Notes: generated by a model not told the origin, from the sequence alone. A stretch of 15,882 nt of DNA from an uncultured Verrucomicrobiota bacterium (GCA_946534745.1 CAMNDA010000405.1:1-15882), one strand, 5' to 3'. Counted from the first letter of the stretch, positions 1 to 7,370 are shown. Made by a program: numbers and translations.

Positions 1-130
1 CCGGGCGAGCCGCCGCGCAGGTCACGAAGCTCGCGTAGGCGCCGGGCAGGCGGTCGGCATAGGTTTCCGTCCAGTCGTCGGCGAAGAGCCCTTCGCAAGG
101 GCCTCGTGAAGCTCTGAGCGCGCGGACCAT
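1..130 (-). CDS. possible 5' part of an unrecognised gene, running off the left edge
   Basis: A minus-strand frame is open from an ATG at 130 (or a GTG at 133) to the window edge, giving about 43 residues that begin MVRALRAS and include LFADDWTETYADRLPGAY. From about codon 10 onward the third positions are almost all G or C, as in the real genes here, which argues for coding. The first nine codons (AGA, TCA, CGA among them) lack that bias, so the true start is uncertain and could lie further in. I recognise no family and see no signal peptide. It would be divergent from the histidine kinase gene, with about 53 bp between the two starts. It could be a gene remnant or a chance frame. Confidence 0.35.
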   Translation of the reverse strand, partial: MVRALRASRGPCEGLFADDWTETYADRLPGAYASFVTCAAARP

Positions 131-145
131 CACCCGTCCGTATAG

Positions 146-174
146 TTGCCAGAAAGCCCGGAATCGGGTAGAAC
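146..174 (+). promoter_or_regulatory. candidate promoter of the two-component system
   Basis: TTGCCA (146-151) lies 17 bp upstream of TAGAAC (169-174). The -35 matches the sigma70 consensus at five of six positions and the -10 at four of six. It has the same form as candidate promoters before four other units in this window. Transcription would start near 181, almost at the ATG at 184, so the message may be nearly leaderless. The spacer contains CCCG-N4-CGGG (157-168). Prediction by eye only. Confidence 0.4.
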
Positions 175-183
175 AGGGGCCGT

Positions 184-2319
184 ATGCAACGCGTTCTCCC
201 GCTGCTTCTGGCGCTCGCTCTCCTCGTCCCGTCCGCCGCCCCGGCCGACGGGACGAACGAAGCGGCCGTCCTCCGCTCCATCGCGGAGATCGACGCCTTC
301 ACCGCGGACGCCACGCCCCGCAAGGCCCCCTTCAAGCTGACGGGGACGGTCGTCGGCACCTTCCTCCTGCCGAAGACGGGCGAAGTCGTCCTTTCCGACG
401 ATTCCGGCACGCGCATGTCCTTCTACCGCGACCTCGGCCTGTCGCGGCCGGAGCCGGGCGACACGATCGAGGCGAGCGGCATCGCCAACATGAGCGGGGA
501 GCACGAGCCGTACGTCCTCCTCGAGGACTACCGCGTCCTCGGGCGCGGCCCGCGCCCCGAGCCCGTCGCCGTGCGGCTTCCGGCGTTGAACGCCCGCGAG
601 CACAACCTGGCGGTCGTCCGGACGGAGGGCACCGTGGCCGACGCCTTCCCGGACGAGGTCGACCGCCGGTACACGATCCTGCTTCTCGAGGACGGGGGCG
701 TCGTCGTCCCCGTCTCGTTCCCGCGGGACGCCTTCGGCGACCGGCGGGACCTCGTCGACGCGCGGATCCGCGTGACCGGCGTCTACCGCCGGAACGTCGA
801 GGGCGTCCGCAAGTACTCCTGGCCGAACATCGCCCCGTCCGCGCCGGAGGACATCGAGGTGCTCGAGCCGCCGCCGGCGGATCCGTTCTCCGTCCCGCCC
901 CTGGAGAGCCGCCTCTACCTCACGTCCGGCGAGATCGCGCGGATGTCCCGGCGGTCCGTCTCCGGCGAGGTGCTCGCGACCTGGTCGGGCGACCGGGCGA
1001 TGCTGCGGACCGTGGACGGGCGGATCGTCAACCTCACCCTCGCGCACGGCGTCGCGCTCCCGCCGTGCGGCGAAACGGTCGTCGCCGCCGGCCGGCCCGA
1101 GACGGACCTCTTCCGCATCAACCTCGCGGCCGCGCGCTGGAAGGCCGCCGCGGCGCGGCCGCCGGCGGCGGACGAGGAGGCGGCGGACGCCGCGGCCGCG
1201 TTCTGGGACGACGAGGGGCTGCACTCCATCAACGCGCAGATCCACGGAACGCTCGTGCGCGCGCGCGGCGTCGTCCGGACCCTGCCGTCCCCCGGCGACC
1301 CGGACCTGCGCTTCGTGCTCGACGCCGGCGACGCGTCGATCCCCGTGGACGTGACCTCCAACCCCGGCATCGCCGACGGTCTCCGGATCGGCAGCGAGGT
1401 CCAGGCCACCGGCCGGTGCATCCTGCTCACGGATCCCGGGCGGCGGGACTACGACTCGGCGAAGGTCCACGGCGTCGCGCTCGTCCTCCGCTCGCCCGCC
1501 GACCTCGTCGTGCTGCGGCCCGCGCCCTGGTGGACCTCGGGCCGCCTGATGGCGGTGATCGCCGTGATGCTGGCCGTGATCGCCGGCGGCCTCGTCTGGA
1601 ACCGCGCCCTGCGGAACCTCGCGGACCGCCGCGGGCGCGAGCTCTACCGCGAGCAGGTCGCCCACGCCGTCGCCGAGTTCAAGACCGACGAGCGCACGCG
1701 CCTCGCCGTCGAGCTGCACGACTCGCTCTCGCAGGCGCTCTCCGGCGTCGCCTGCCACCTGGCGGTCGGGGCGGGGACCTTCGAGGCCGACCCCGCGGCC
1801 GCCGTGCGCTGCCTCGAGACCGCGCGCAAGATGCTCGACTCCTGCCGCACGGAGCTGCGCCAGTGCCTCTTCGACCTGCGCAGCGACACCCTGGAGGAGC
1901 GCGACTTCGCCGTCGCGATCCGCAAGACGCTCGAGCAGCTCGACGACTACGCCGAGCTGGCGATCCGGTGCGACGTCCCCCGCCAGATCCTCCGGGACAC
2001 CACCGCGCACGCCATCCTCTCCATCCTCCGCGAGCTGACCGGCAACGCCATCCGACACGGCGGCGCCACCCGGATCGAGGTCGAGGGCTCCGTCGAGCCG
2101 GACCGCATCGTCTTCACGGTCCGCGACAACGGCTCCGGCTTCGATCCGGCGGCCTGCGTCGGCCCCGCGCAGGGCCACTTCGGCCTCGAGGGCGTCCGCA
2201 ACCGCCTCGCGAAGCTCAACGGCGTCTTCACGATCGAATCGGCGCCCGGCGCCGGGGCGACCGCCGTCGTGTCCATCCCCCTTCCCGCCGCCCGGGCGCA
2301 GGAGACCCCGCAACCATGA
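184..2319 (+). CDS. membrane sensor histidine kinase (HisKA_3/NarL type) with OB-like periplasmic repeats
   Basis: The 711-residue protein has an N-terminal signal peptide (residues 1 to about 22, hydrophobic LLLALALLVPSAAPA). A long periplasmic part follows, in which I see four segments with a common beta-rich pattern resembling OB folds (about 50-118, 142-205, 249-322, 354-430). One transmembrane helix (about 452-474, MAVIAVMLAVIAGGLVW) leads to a cytoplasmic kinase. The dimerisation/phosphoacceptor box ELHDSLSQALSG places the phosphorylated histidine at H512. The ATPase domain has an N box with N621 (ELTGNAIRHGG), a G1 box DNGSGF from D648 and a second glycine box GHFGLEG near 664. This arrangement is typical of NarX/DesK-like kinases that phosphorylate LuxR-type regulators, and such a regulator follows with an ATGA overlap. 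AGGGG at 175-179 could serve as a weak ribosome site. The ligand is unknown; the nearby glycan genes suggest a sugar, by inference only. Confidence 0.93.
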   Translation: MQRVLPLLLALALLVPSAAPADGTNEAAVLRSIAEIDAFTADATPRKAPFKLTGTVVGTFLLPKTGEVVLSDDSGTRMSFYRDLGLSRPEPGDTIEASGIANMSGEHEPYVLLEDYRVLGRGPRPEPVAVRLPALNAREHNLAVVRTEGTVADAFPDEVDRRYTILLLEDGGVVVPVSFPRDAFGDRRDLVDARIRVTGVYRRNVEGVRKYSWPNIAPSAPEDIEVLEPPPADPFSVPPLESRLYLTSGEIARMSRRSVSGEVLATWSGDRAMLRTVDGRIVNLTLAHGVALPPCGETVVAAGRPETDLFRINLAAARWKAAAARPPAADEEAADAAAAFWDDEGLHSINAQIHGTLVRARGVVRTLPSPGDPDLRFVLDAGDASIPVDVTSNPGIADGLRIGSEVQATGRCILLTDPGRRDYDSAKVHGVALVLRSPADLVVLRPAPWWTSGRLMAVIAVMLAVIAGGLVWNRALRNLADRRGRELYREQVAHAVAEFKTDERTRLAVELHDSLSQALSGVACHLAVGAGTFEADPAAAVRCLETARKMLDSCRTELRQCLFDLRSDTLEERDFAVAIRKTLEQLDDYAELAIRCDVPRQILRDTTAHAILSILRELTGNAIRHGGATRIEVEGSVEPDRIVFTVRDNGSGFDPAACVGPAQGHFGLEGVRNRLAKLNGVFTIESAPGAGATAVVSIPLPAARAQETPQP

Positions 2320-2936
2320 GCAAGATCCGAATCCTTCTCGCCGACGACCACATGCTGATGCGCATGGGCATCGCGACCCTCGTCTCGACCGCCAAGGACA
2401 TGACGGTCGTCGGCGAGGCCTGCAACGGCCGCCAGGCCGTCGAGCTCGCCGGCTCGCTCCGGCCCGACGTCGTCATCATGGACCTGATGATGCCCGAGAT
2501 GTCGGGCGGGGAGGCGACGAAGGCCATCCACGCGGCGCACCCCGGGATCAAGATCGTGATTCTCACCACCTACGGCACGTCGGCGGAGCTGGCGACGGCC
2601 GTCACGAACGGCGCCGTCGGCGTCCTGCTGAAGGACAAGGTGGAGATGGACCTGCTGAACACCATCCGCTTCGTCGTCGAGGGCAACCAGGTGATCCCCA
2701 CCCGGCTGCTCGCGCAGATCGAGGAGGACAAGGCGATGGGCAAGCTCACGGACCGCCAGATGGAGATCCTGGCCTCCGTCGCGGAGGGCCAGTCCAACGC
2801 CGACATCGCCCTGCAGTTCGGCCTCTCGGAGATCACGGTGAAGAAGCACCTCTCCGCGATCTTCGAGCGCCTCGGCGTCGCCAACCGCTCCGAGGCGGTC
2901 GCCCTCGCCTTCCGCAAGCAGATGCTCAAGGCCTGA
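2316..2936 (+). CDS. NarL/FixJ-family response regulator (receiver plus LuxR HTH)
   Basis: The 206-residue protein is the cognate output of the upstream kinase. The receiver domain (about 4-120) has the acidic pair D10/D11, phosphoacceptor D56 in VVIMDLMMPEMSG, T84 in VILTTYG and K106 in VLLKDK, so all switch residues are present. The C-terminal LuxR-type helix-turn-helix (about 142-203) reads LTDRQMEILASVAEGQSNADIA followed by LSEITVKKHLSAIFERLGV, with the usual recognition-helix VKKHL. Its ATG at 2316 overlaps the kinase stop (ATGA), which implies translational coupling and a single transcript. The DNA targets are not identifiable from sequence. The palindrome upstream of the beta-helix gene is one candidate site for some activator, but nothing ties it to this regulator. 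Confidence 0.95.
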   Translation: MSKIRILLADDHMLMRMGIATLVSTAKDMTVVGEACNGRQAVELAGSLRPDVVIMDLMMPEMSGGEATKAIHAAHPGIKIVILTTYGTSAELATAVTNGAVGVLLKDKVEMDLLNTIRFVVEGNQVIPTRLLAQIEEDKAMGKLTDRQMEILASVAEGQSNADIALQFGLSEITVKKHLSAIFERLGVANRSEAVALAFRKQMLKA

Positions 2937-2941
2937 TTCGA

Positions 2942-2977
2942 GGGATTCGCGCGGCGGCTCGCCGCCGCGCGAATCCC
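2942..2977. terminator. strong hairpin between convergent genes, probable bidirectional terminator
   Basis: A perfect 16-bp inverted repeat (2942-2957 with 2962-2977) has a four-base loop CTCG and begins 5 nt after the response regulator stop. No T-run follows on either strand, so it is not a textbook intrinsic terminator. Its position between convergent genes (stops at 2936 and 3045) fits a terminator or mRNA 3'-end stabiliser for both. I see nothing else in 2937-3044. Confidence 0.65.
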
Positions 2978-3044
2978 GTCGCAGCTCGCTTCGCTCGGAA
3001 CCGCCTCCGATTGGGGCGAGCTCCACGAGAGGGTCGGGGTGCGT

Positions 3045-5678
3045 CTACCGCAGCACCATGATCGTGCAGAACTGCACCTCGTAGCAGCCCGCCGCGGGAT
3101 TCTTGAGGCGCCGCGCGCGGTCGAGGTCCTCGGGGATTCCCTCGTACCAGGCGCTGACGCCGAGGGCGGGCGAACCGGACGAAAGGTGGTAGTTGCCCCG
3201 CGCCGGCTTGACGAACTTCGGATCGCCGACCTTGCTGTGCTCGCCGAGCTTGTCCTCGGCGACGTCGAAGAGGCAGTGGTCCACGTCGCCCGCGTATTGC
3301 AGGCTCATGGTGACATTGGTGCCCGCCGTCGTGTTGCCCGCGACGAGGCAGTTCAGCATCGACAGCTTGCTCTTCGAATCGCCCGTCGTGAAGATGGCGC
3401 CCCCCCTCGAAAGACCTTCCGGACTGCCGGTCTCGCCGGCGGCATTTCCGGCGATCGTCGTGTTGCGGATCGTCACGGGGTGGTTCTGCGCCTGGAGGTC
3501 CATGCCGATGCCGCCGCCGCGTCCCATGTGGTTTCGTCCGTCATTCTTATTGTCGAGGACGGCGCGGTTCCCGTAGACGAGGCACGTGTCGACCGTGACG
3601 GGGCCGAAGGGCTTGTAGACACCGATGCCGCCACCGCCGACCCCGTCTCCGAACGCCGTGCTGGCCAGGTTGTCCGCGACGATGCAGTGGTCGATCCGTC
3701 CGCCATGGCCTTCGGCGAAGCCGACCCCGCCGCCGTACTTGGTGTTGTTTCCGGTGACCGAGTTGTTCGTGATGCAGCACCAGGAAATCGTGCCGTCCAG
3801 GACAAGGGCGCCTCCTCCGTACTGGAAGTTGACTCCCGTGACCTTGCCGCCCGTCAGCGCGAGGTTCTTCACCGTCGAGCCGCCGTCGATCGTCATCACG
3901 CGCTTGTCGGCGGCGGCTGTAGCCGCGGTCTGCTTGATAATCGTCCGGTCCATGCCCAGACCGACGAGCGTGACGCCGCCCGTCACCATCAGCTGCGTAT
4001 CGATCTCGAAGACATCCGCGCCGAGCACGACGGTTCCCGCCAGGGGCACCGCCAGGTCGATCGCCTCCTGGATCGCCTCCCGGGTCGCGGCGGGCGTTTC
4101 CCCGGGCGAGAGCGCCTGTTCGGCCGTCGTCTCGAACGAGCCGCGGTCCACCGCGTACATCGCGGTCTGGGCGTCGTTGGAGACCGAGAGCGCGTAGTAG
4201 TACGTCGTCTCCGGGTCGAGGCCCGGCACCACGAAGGAGAACGAGCCCGTCGCGCCCGAAACGATCAGCTTCTCCGGACCGAGGCGACTCTGCCTCGTGC
4301 CGTACGAGAAGTAGATTCCGCAGGACGTGGCGAGGTTGTTTCCGACGGAGAGAATCTCGCCGGAAACCGCCACGGACGTCGCCCGCGGGGAGACAGTCAC
4401 CTCGCCGAGCACCGGCGGCTTGGCCGTCCCGAGCGCGTAGGTCGCGGAGACGGCGTCGCTCGGCGTCAGCCCCGCCTTGTAGGCCCGGGCCCGGATCGTC
4501 GTCGTGGCGGAAAGGGCGATCGGGGCGATGTAGAGCGTGCTGGAATCCGTGGGCTCCGAGCCGTCGAGCGTGTAGTAGATCGAAGCGCCGTCGTTCGGGC
4601 ACGTGAGCGGCACGGCGGCCGATGGGGTGAAGGTGACGTTCGTCCCGTACGGGAACACGGGGTCGTTGACCATCGGCGTGCCGGTGAATTCGTAGCAGCC
4701 CAGCGACGGCGTCGCGGCGAACGCGTTGCCGTCGAGGTCGGTTCCGCCGTCCTCGCGCGCCGCGCCCGCGAAGATCGCGAGGGAGCGCGGATCCAGGCGG
4801 TAGTCGCCGTTCGCTGCGTCGGCGAACTGCGGGTCGACGCCGATGAAGTTGTGCGACGAGTCCTTCGCGAGATCCCCGGAGATCTCGTCGCCGGTTTCGG
4901 CCTCGTTCCCCGTAAGGATGCAGTTCACGAGCTTGATCTTGGTCCCGGCGGTGCGCAGGCCGCCGCCCAGCCCCTTCGCGGAATTGCCGACGACCGTCGT
5001 GTTGCGGATCGTCACGACGGGAATGCTCTGGAAGAAGCCCAGGCCGCCGCCGCCCGACCACGCGCTGTCGCCCTCGGTGACCGACGCGGTGTTGCCGTAG
5101 ACGAGGCAGGTGTCGATCACGACGGGACCGAACGTGCTGAAGGTTCCGATTCCGCCGCCGCCGCTCGTATAGGTTCCCGCCTGGTTCGAGTCGACGATGC
5201 AGTGGTCGATGGTTCCGGCATTGACGTGGACGCCGCCTCCGTAGGAATTGCGCGCTGTGCACTTGTTGTCGGTGATGCGGCACCACGAGACCGTTCCGCC
5301 GTCGAGGTCCACGCCCGCGCCGTGCTTCCAGCCCTCGGTCAGCCGGCCTCCCGTCAGCGTGACGCCATCGAGCCTGGCGCCTCCGCTCACGGTCGCGCAA
5401 CGGGCCGTGGCCCCGGACGTCGTCTGCCTGATCACCGTGTTCTGCCACCCCTGGCCGACGACCGTCACGCCGCCCGTCACCATCAGCTGCGCGTCGATCT
5501 GGAAGGTGCCGGCGCCGAGCGTGACGGTCCCGGCGGGGGACGCGTTCGCCGCCGCGTCGATCGCGGCCTGGATCGCCTGTCGCGTGGCGGCCGGAGTTGC
5601 CGCCGGCTGGATCGGATCGGCGGAGGCGGGGCCGGCTGCAAGCGCGAGCGCGGCGAGGAACGCGTGCTGGAGTCTCAT
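3045..5678 (-). CDS. exported protein with duplicated right-handed beta-helix, chitobiase-C-like and FnIII-like domains
   Basis: The 877-residue protein starts at the ATG at 5678, chosen because a signal peptide follows (MRLQHAFLAALALAAGPASA) and GGAAAGG lies 6-12 nt upstream. The ORF upstream to 5744 crosses a promoter. Residues about 25-335 and 518-870 are homologous beta-helix halves, each with PAATR-AIQ-AID, QLMVTGGVT, WC-ITNN, IDHCIV, VDTCLVYGN and VTIRNTT motifs. Both end with a GCYE segment like choice-of-anchor Q proteins. Between them lie a chitobiase/hexosaminidase C-terminal-like domain (about 336-416; YYTLDGSEPT, ATTTIRARAYKAG) and a fibronectin-III-like domain (about 417-515; LDPETTYYYAL). 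Such helices occur in polysaccharide lyases and in surface adhesins. I see no clear catalytic set, so lyase, glycan binding and adhesion all remain possible. It ends in CTIMVLR, a hydrophobic-plus-Arg tail resembling that of the right-edge gene. It has its own candidate promoter and upstream palindrome. Confidence 0.88.
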   Translation of the reverse strand: MRLQHAFLAALALAAGPASADPIQPAATPAATRQAIQAAIDAAANASPAGTVTLGAGTFQIDAQLMVTGGVTVVGQGWQNTVIRQTTSGATARCATVSGGARLDGVTLTGGRLTEGWKHGAGVDLDGGTVSWCRITDNKCTARNSYGGGVHVNAGTIDHCIVDSNQAGTYTSGGGGIGTFSTFGPVVIDTCLVYGNTASVTEGDSAWSGGGGLGFFQSIPVVTIRNTTVVGNSAKGLGGGLRTAGTKIKLVNCILTGNEAETGDEISGDLAKDSSHNFIGVDPQFADAANGDYRLDPRSLAIFAGAAREDGGTDLDGNAFAATPSLGCYEFTGTPMVNDPVFPYGTNVTFTPSAAVPLTCPNDGASIYYTLDGSEPTDSSTLYIAPIALSATTTIRARAYKAGLTPSDAVSATYALGTAKPPVLGEVTVSPRATSVAVSGEILSVGNNLATSCGIYFSYGTRQSRLGPEKLIVSGATGSFSFVVPGLDPETTYYYALSVSNDAQTAMYAVDRGSFETTAEQALSPGETPAATREAIQEAIDLAVPLAGTVVLGADVFEIDTQLMVTGGVTLVGLGMDRTIIKQTAATAAADKRVMTIDGGSTVKNLALTGGKVTGVNFQYGGGALVLDGTISWCCITNNSVTGNNTKYGGGVGFAEGHGGRIDHCIVADNLASTAFGDGVGGGGIGVYKPFGPVTVDTCLVYGNRAVLDNKNDGRNHMGRGGGIGMDLQAQNHPVTIRNTTIAGNAAGETGSPEGLSRGGAIFTTGDSKSKLSMLNCLVAGNTTAGTNVTMSLQYAGDVDHCLFDVAEDKLGEHSKVGDPKFVKPARGNYHLSSGSPALGVSAWYEGIPEDLDRARRLKNPAAGCYEVQFCTIMVLR

Positions 5679-5715
5679 GGGGAGCCCTTTCCTTGGTTGT
5701 CTCGGGACGATGGAA

Positions 5716-5744
5716 AGTCTACGAAATCCCGTCTTGCGGGACAA
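5716..5744 (-). promoter_or_regulatory. candidate promoter of the beta-helix gene
   Basis: On the minus strand TTGTCC (5744-5739) is followed after 17 bp by TAGACT (5721-5716). Transcription would begin near 5709, giving a leader of about 30 nt that contains the GGAAAGG ribosome site before the ATG at 5678. The -35 hexamer is identical to the one before the GH16 gene. Predicted by eye. Confidence 0.5.
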
Positions 5745-5754
5745 TTACCCTGAA

Positions 5755-5774
5755 GTATACCCCAGCAGGTATAC
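5755..5774. promoter_or_regulatory. palindrome GTATACC-N6-GGTATAC, candidate activator site
   Basis: Two perfect 7-bp arms (5755-5761 and 5768-5774) flank six bases. A further AAGTATA lies at 5777-5783, matching AAGTATA at 5753-5759 at a distance of 24 bp. The palindrome ends 10 bp upstream of the candidate -35 (5739-5744), so its centre is near -55. That is a common place for an activator. It stands out as AT-rich in GC-rich DNA. No protein can be assigned to it from sequence. Confidence 0.5.
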
Positions 5775-5811
5775 GCAAGTATAGTCTTCCGCTGCTGGAT
5801 TCGCTCCGCAC

Positions 5812-5831
5812 GGGGGCGACGGGTCGCCCCC
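5812..5831 (-). terminator. GC hairpin downstream of the GH16 gene
   Basis: GGGGGCGAC (5812-5820) pairs with GTCGCCCCC (5823-5831). The repeat lies 18 nt beyond the GH16 stop codon in the direction of its transcription. No T-tract follows, as with the other hairpin in this window. Position and stem strength support a terminator or 3'-stabilising role. Confidence 0.5.
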
Positions 5832-5849
5832 CGGCACGAAGAGGACCGC

Positions 5850-7313
5850 CTAGCGGCCGCCGGAGCGAAGGATCATGAAGCCGCGGTCGGCGCTCGCGGG
5901 AACGGGCGCGAGGATGCGCGTGCCGTCCTCGCTGACGTCGAGGTCGGTCTTCCGGAACACGACCGGTTCCCAGGCCTTGGGCGCGGTCCGGAGGTCGGCG
6001 TTGGTGCAGACGCCGATGCCGAGGAGCGCCGTTCCGTCCGAGATCTCGAGCGCCGCGATTCCGGGCGCCTCGAGCTCGGTCGTCGAGACGAGCGTCATCC
6101 CGTCGGGGACGGAGGGGCCGAAGCCGCTCCGGAGCTCGCCCATCGACAGGCGCACCGGCACCGCGTCGGGGATCGCCGCGAACGCGTTCGCGCCGGGGAC
6201 CACGCCGTCGCCGACCACGACGCCCGCGACCTCCGCCGGATCCCACGGCGCGTTCGTGGGGGCCGCGAAGTCGTACATCGCCCCCGGGCCCGCGAGCGTC
6301 AGGACGCCCGCCGGGTCGAGCGTGGCGACGACCGAGTCGCCGACCTGCCAGACCCGGTTCGTGCCGAGGTTGACCGGCTCGGCGAGGCCGTCGGAGCCGT
6401 AGGTCTCGTTCTGCGGCTCGTCGTTCTCCTCGTGGAACGGCACGATCCGCACGTAGTCGACCTCGAAGACGGAGGTGTCGAAGTCGGGCGTCCCCGCCCA
6501 CCCGTTCGGGAACCACGCGCCGACCCAGAGGCGCCCGGCCTTGGTCGGGATGTGCGTGTAGTTGGTCACGACCGGGACGCCGTCGAAGTAGAACTCGACG
6601 CGCGGCCGGACCGTTCCGGCGCGGTCGCCGGTGTGCCAGTCGAAGCGGTAGACGTGGAACGCGCCGTCGTCCTGGCGCGCCGGGAGCTTCATGTGGCTCG
6701 AGGTGTACTCGCCCTCGTTCTCGCCGACCCACGTGTTGCACAGCGCGTAGTCGTAGCCGATGCCCGTGTGCGCCGAGCCAGGGCGCCCCGGCATCTCGAT
6801 GTCGATCTCGTGATTGACGACGTAGTAGTCGCCGCTCCCCTGGAACCCGGGGTCGCCCGGGTAGAGCTCCTCGTACTCGAACGTCCACATCGTGCAGCAC
6901 ACGCCCGTGACCGGCGCGACGCGCGCGCGGATCTCGTAGCTGCCGGAGGCGTAGTAGTCGCGGGTGACGGCGCATGCGCCGACGCGCCTGCCGTCCCGGC
7001 GGGGCTGGCCGTTCTTCGCGATGCCGATGACGTCCCCTTCGTAGCGGTTGCCGTGCGCCTCGCACCGGAGGAGGCCGGCGCGGACGAGGAGGTTCGACGG
7101 CACGACGCCGCCGTTGTAGTCCTCGCCGTTCACCTTTCCGCCCCAGTTCTTGTTGGCGGCGTACCACTTCGCGGGGTCGACGATCCCCGCGGAGAAGTCG
7201 TCGTAGAACGTGTCCGCCGTCGCCGGCACGTACGGCGCCTGCGCGAGGGCGCCGGTCGCGCACGCGAGCGAAACCGCGCAGAGAATCGCAATCGATCGGG
7301 TCGTGGTGTTCAT
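5850..7313 (-). CDS. exported glycoside hydrolase family 16 enzyme with shared C-terminal module
   Basis: The 487-residue protein starts at MNTTTRSI (ATG 7313) because the GH42-like gene upstream begins with the same eight codons and a promoter ends just before. Starts at 7319 or further out are possible, and no good ribosome site is visible. A signal peptide (1 to about 24, cleaved near ALA-QA) precedes a GH16 jelly-roll (about 27-310). The catalytic motif is HEIDIEMPG, with nucleophile E169, D171 and acid/base E173. The spacing E-x-D-x-E lacks the extra residue of the beta-bulge (laminarinase, agarase) type and resembles lichenase or xyloglucan-active members, so the substrate is probably a beta-glucan-like or other beta-linked glycan (inference). 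Residues about 320-487 form a module nearly identical to the end of the GH42-like protein, finishing GFMILRSGGR. It follows that gene after 61 bp and is probably secreted with it. Confidence 0.93.
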   Translation of the reverse strand: MNTTTRSIAILCAVSLACATGALAQAPYVPATADTFYDDFSAGIVDPAKWYAANKNWGGKVNGEDYNGGVVPSNLLVRAGLLRCEAHGNRYEGDVIGIAKNGQPRRDGRRVGACAVTRDYYASGSYEIRARVAPVTGVCCTMWTFEYEELYPGDPGFQGSGDYYVVNHEIDIEMPGRPGSAHTGIGYDYALCNTWVGENEGEYTSSHMKLPARQDDGAFHVYRFDWHTGDRAGTVRPRVEFYFDGVPVVTNYTHIPTKAGRLWVGAWFPNGWAGTPDFDTSVFEVDYVRIVPFHEENDEPQNETYGSDGLAEPVNLGTNRVWQVGDSVVATLDPAGVLTLAGPGAMYDFAAPTNAPWDPAEVAGVVVGDGVVPGANAFAAIPDAVPVRLSMGELRSGFGPSVPDGMTLVSTTELEAPGIAALEISDGTALLGIGVCTNADLRTAPKAWEPVVFRKTDLDVSEDGTRILAPVPASADRGFMILRSGGR

Positions 7314-7341
7314 CGGCATGCCAGGGGTGGGAGCGCCTCCC

Positions 7342-7370
7342 ATCCTACCACACCGATCGATTTCGGACAA
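7342..7370 (-). promoter_or_regulatory. candidate promoter of the GH16 gene
   Basis: On the minus strand TTGTCC (7370-7365) and TAGGAT (7347-7342) are 17 bp apart. Initiation near 7335 would leave only about 20 nt before the ATG at 7313 and would exclude start codons further upstream. A short inverted repeat GGGAG-N3-CTCCC (7329-7341) covers the predicted start of the leader. Predicted by eye. Confidence 0.45.

Noticed and set aside
141..146. TATAGT as the -10 element for the two-component system
   Set aside because: No -35-like hexamer lies 16-18 bp upstream, while TTGCCA-N17-TAGAAC just downstream is better.
130..2313. Long minus-strand open frame (727 codons) opposite the histidine kinase gene
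   Set aside because: Arg/Gly/Asp-rich composition with no recognisable domain. The opposite strand encodes a complete kinase with all motifs; antisense stops are rare in GC-rich coding DNA.
1065..2315. Upstream extension of the response regulator frame
   Set aside because: It overlaps the kinase gene in another frame and is Arg/Pro-rich. The ATGA overlap start at 2316 fits the receiver domain exactly.
3039..5753. Plus-strand open frame of about 900 codons opposite the beta-helix gene
   Set aside because: It mirrors the real gene almost exactly, is rich in Arg, Val and Asp, and has no domain or signal peptide.
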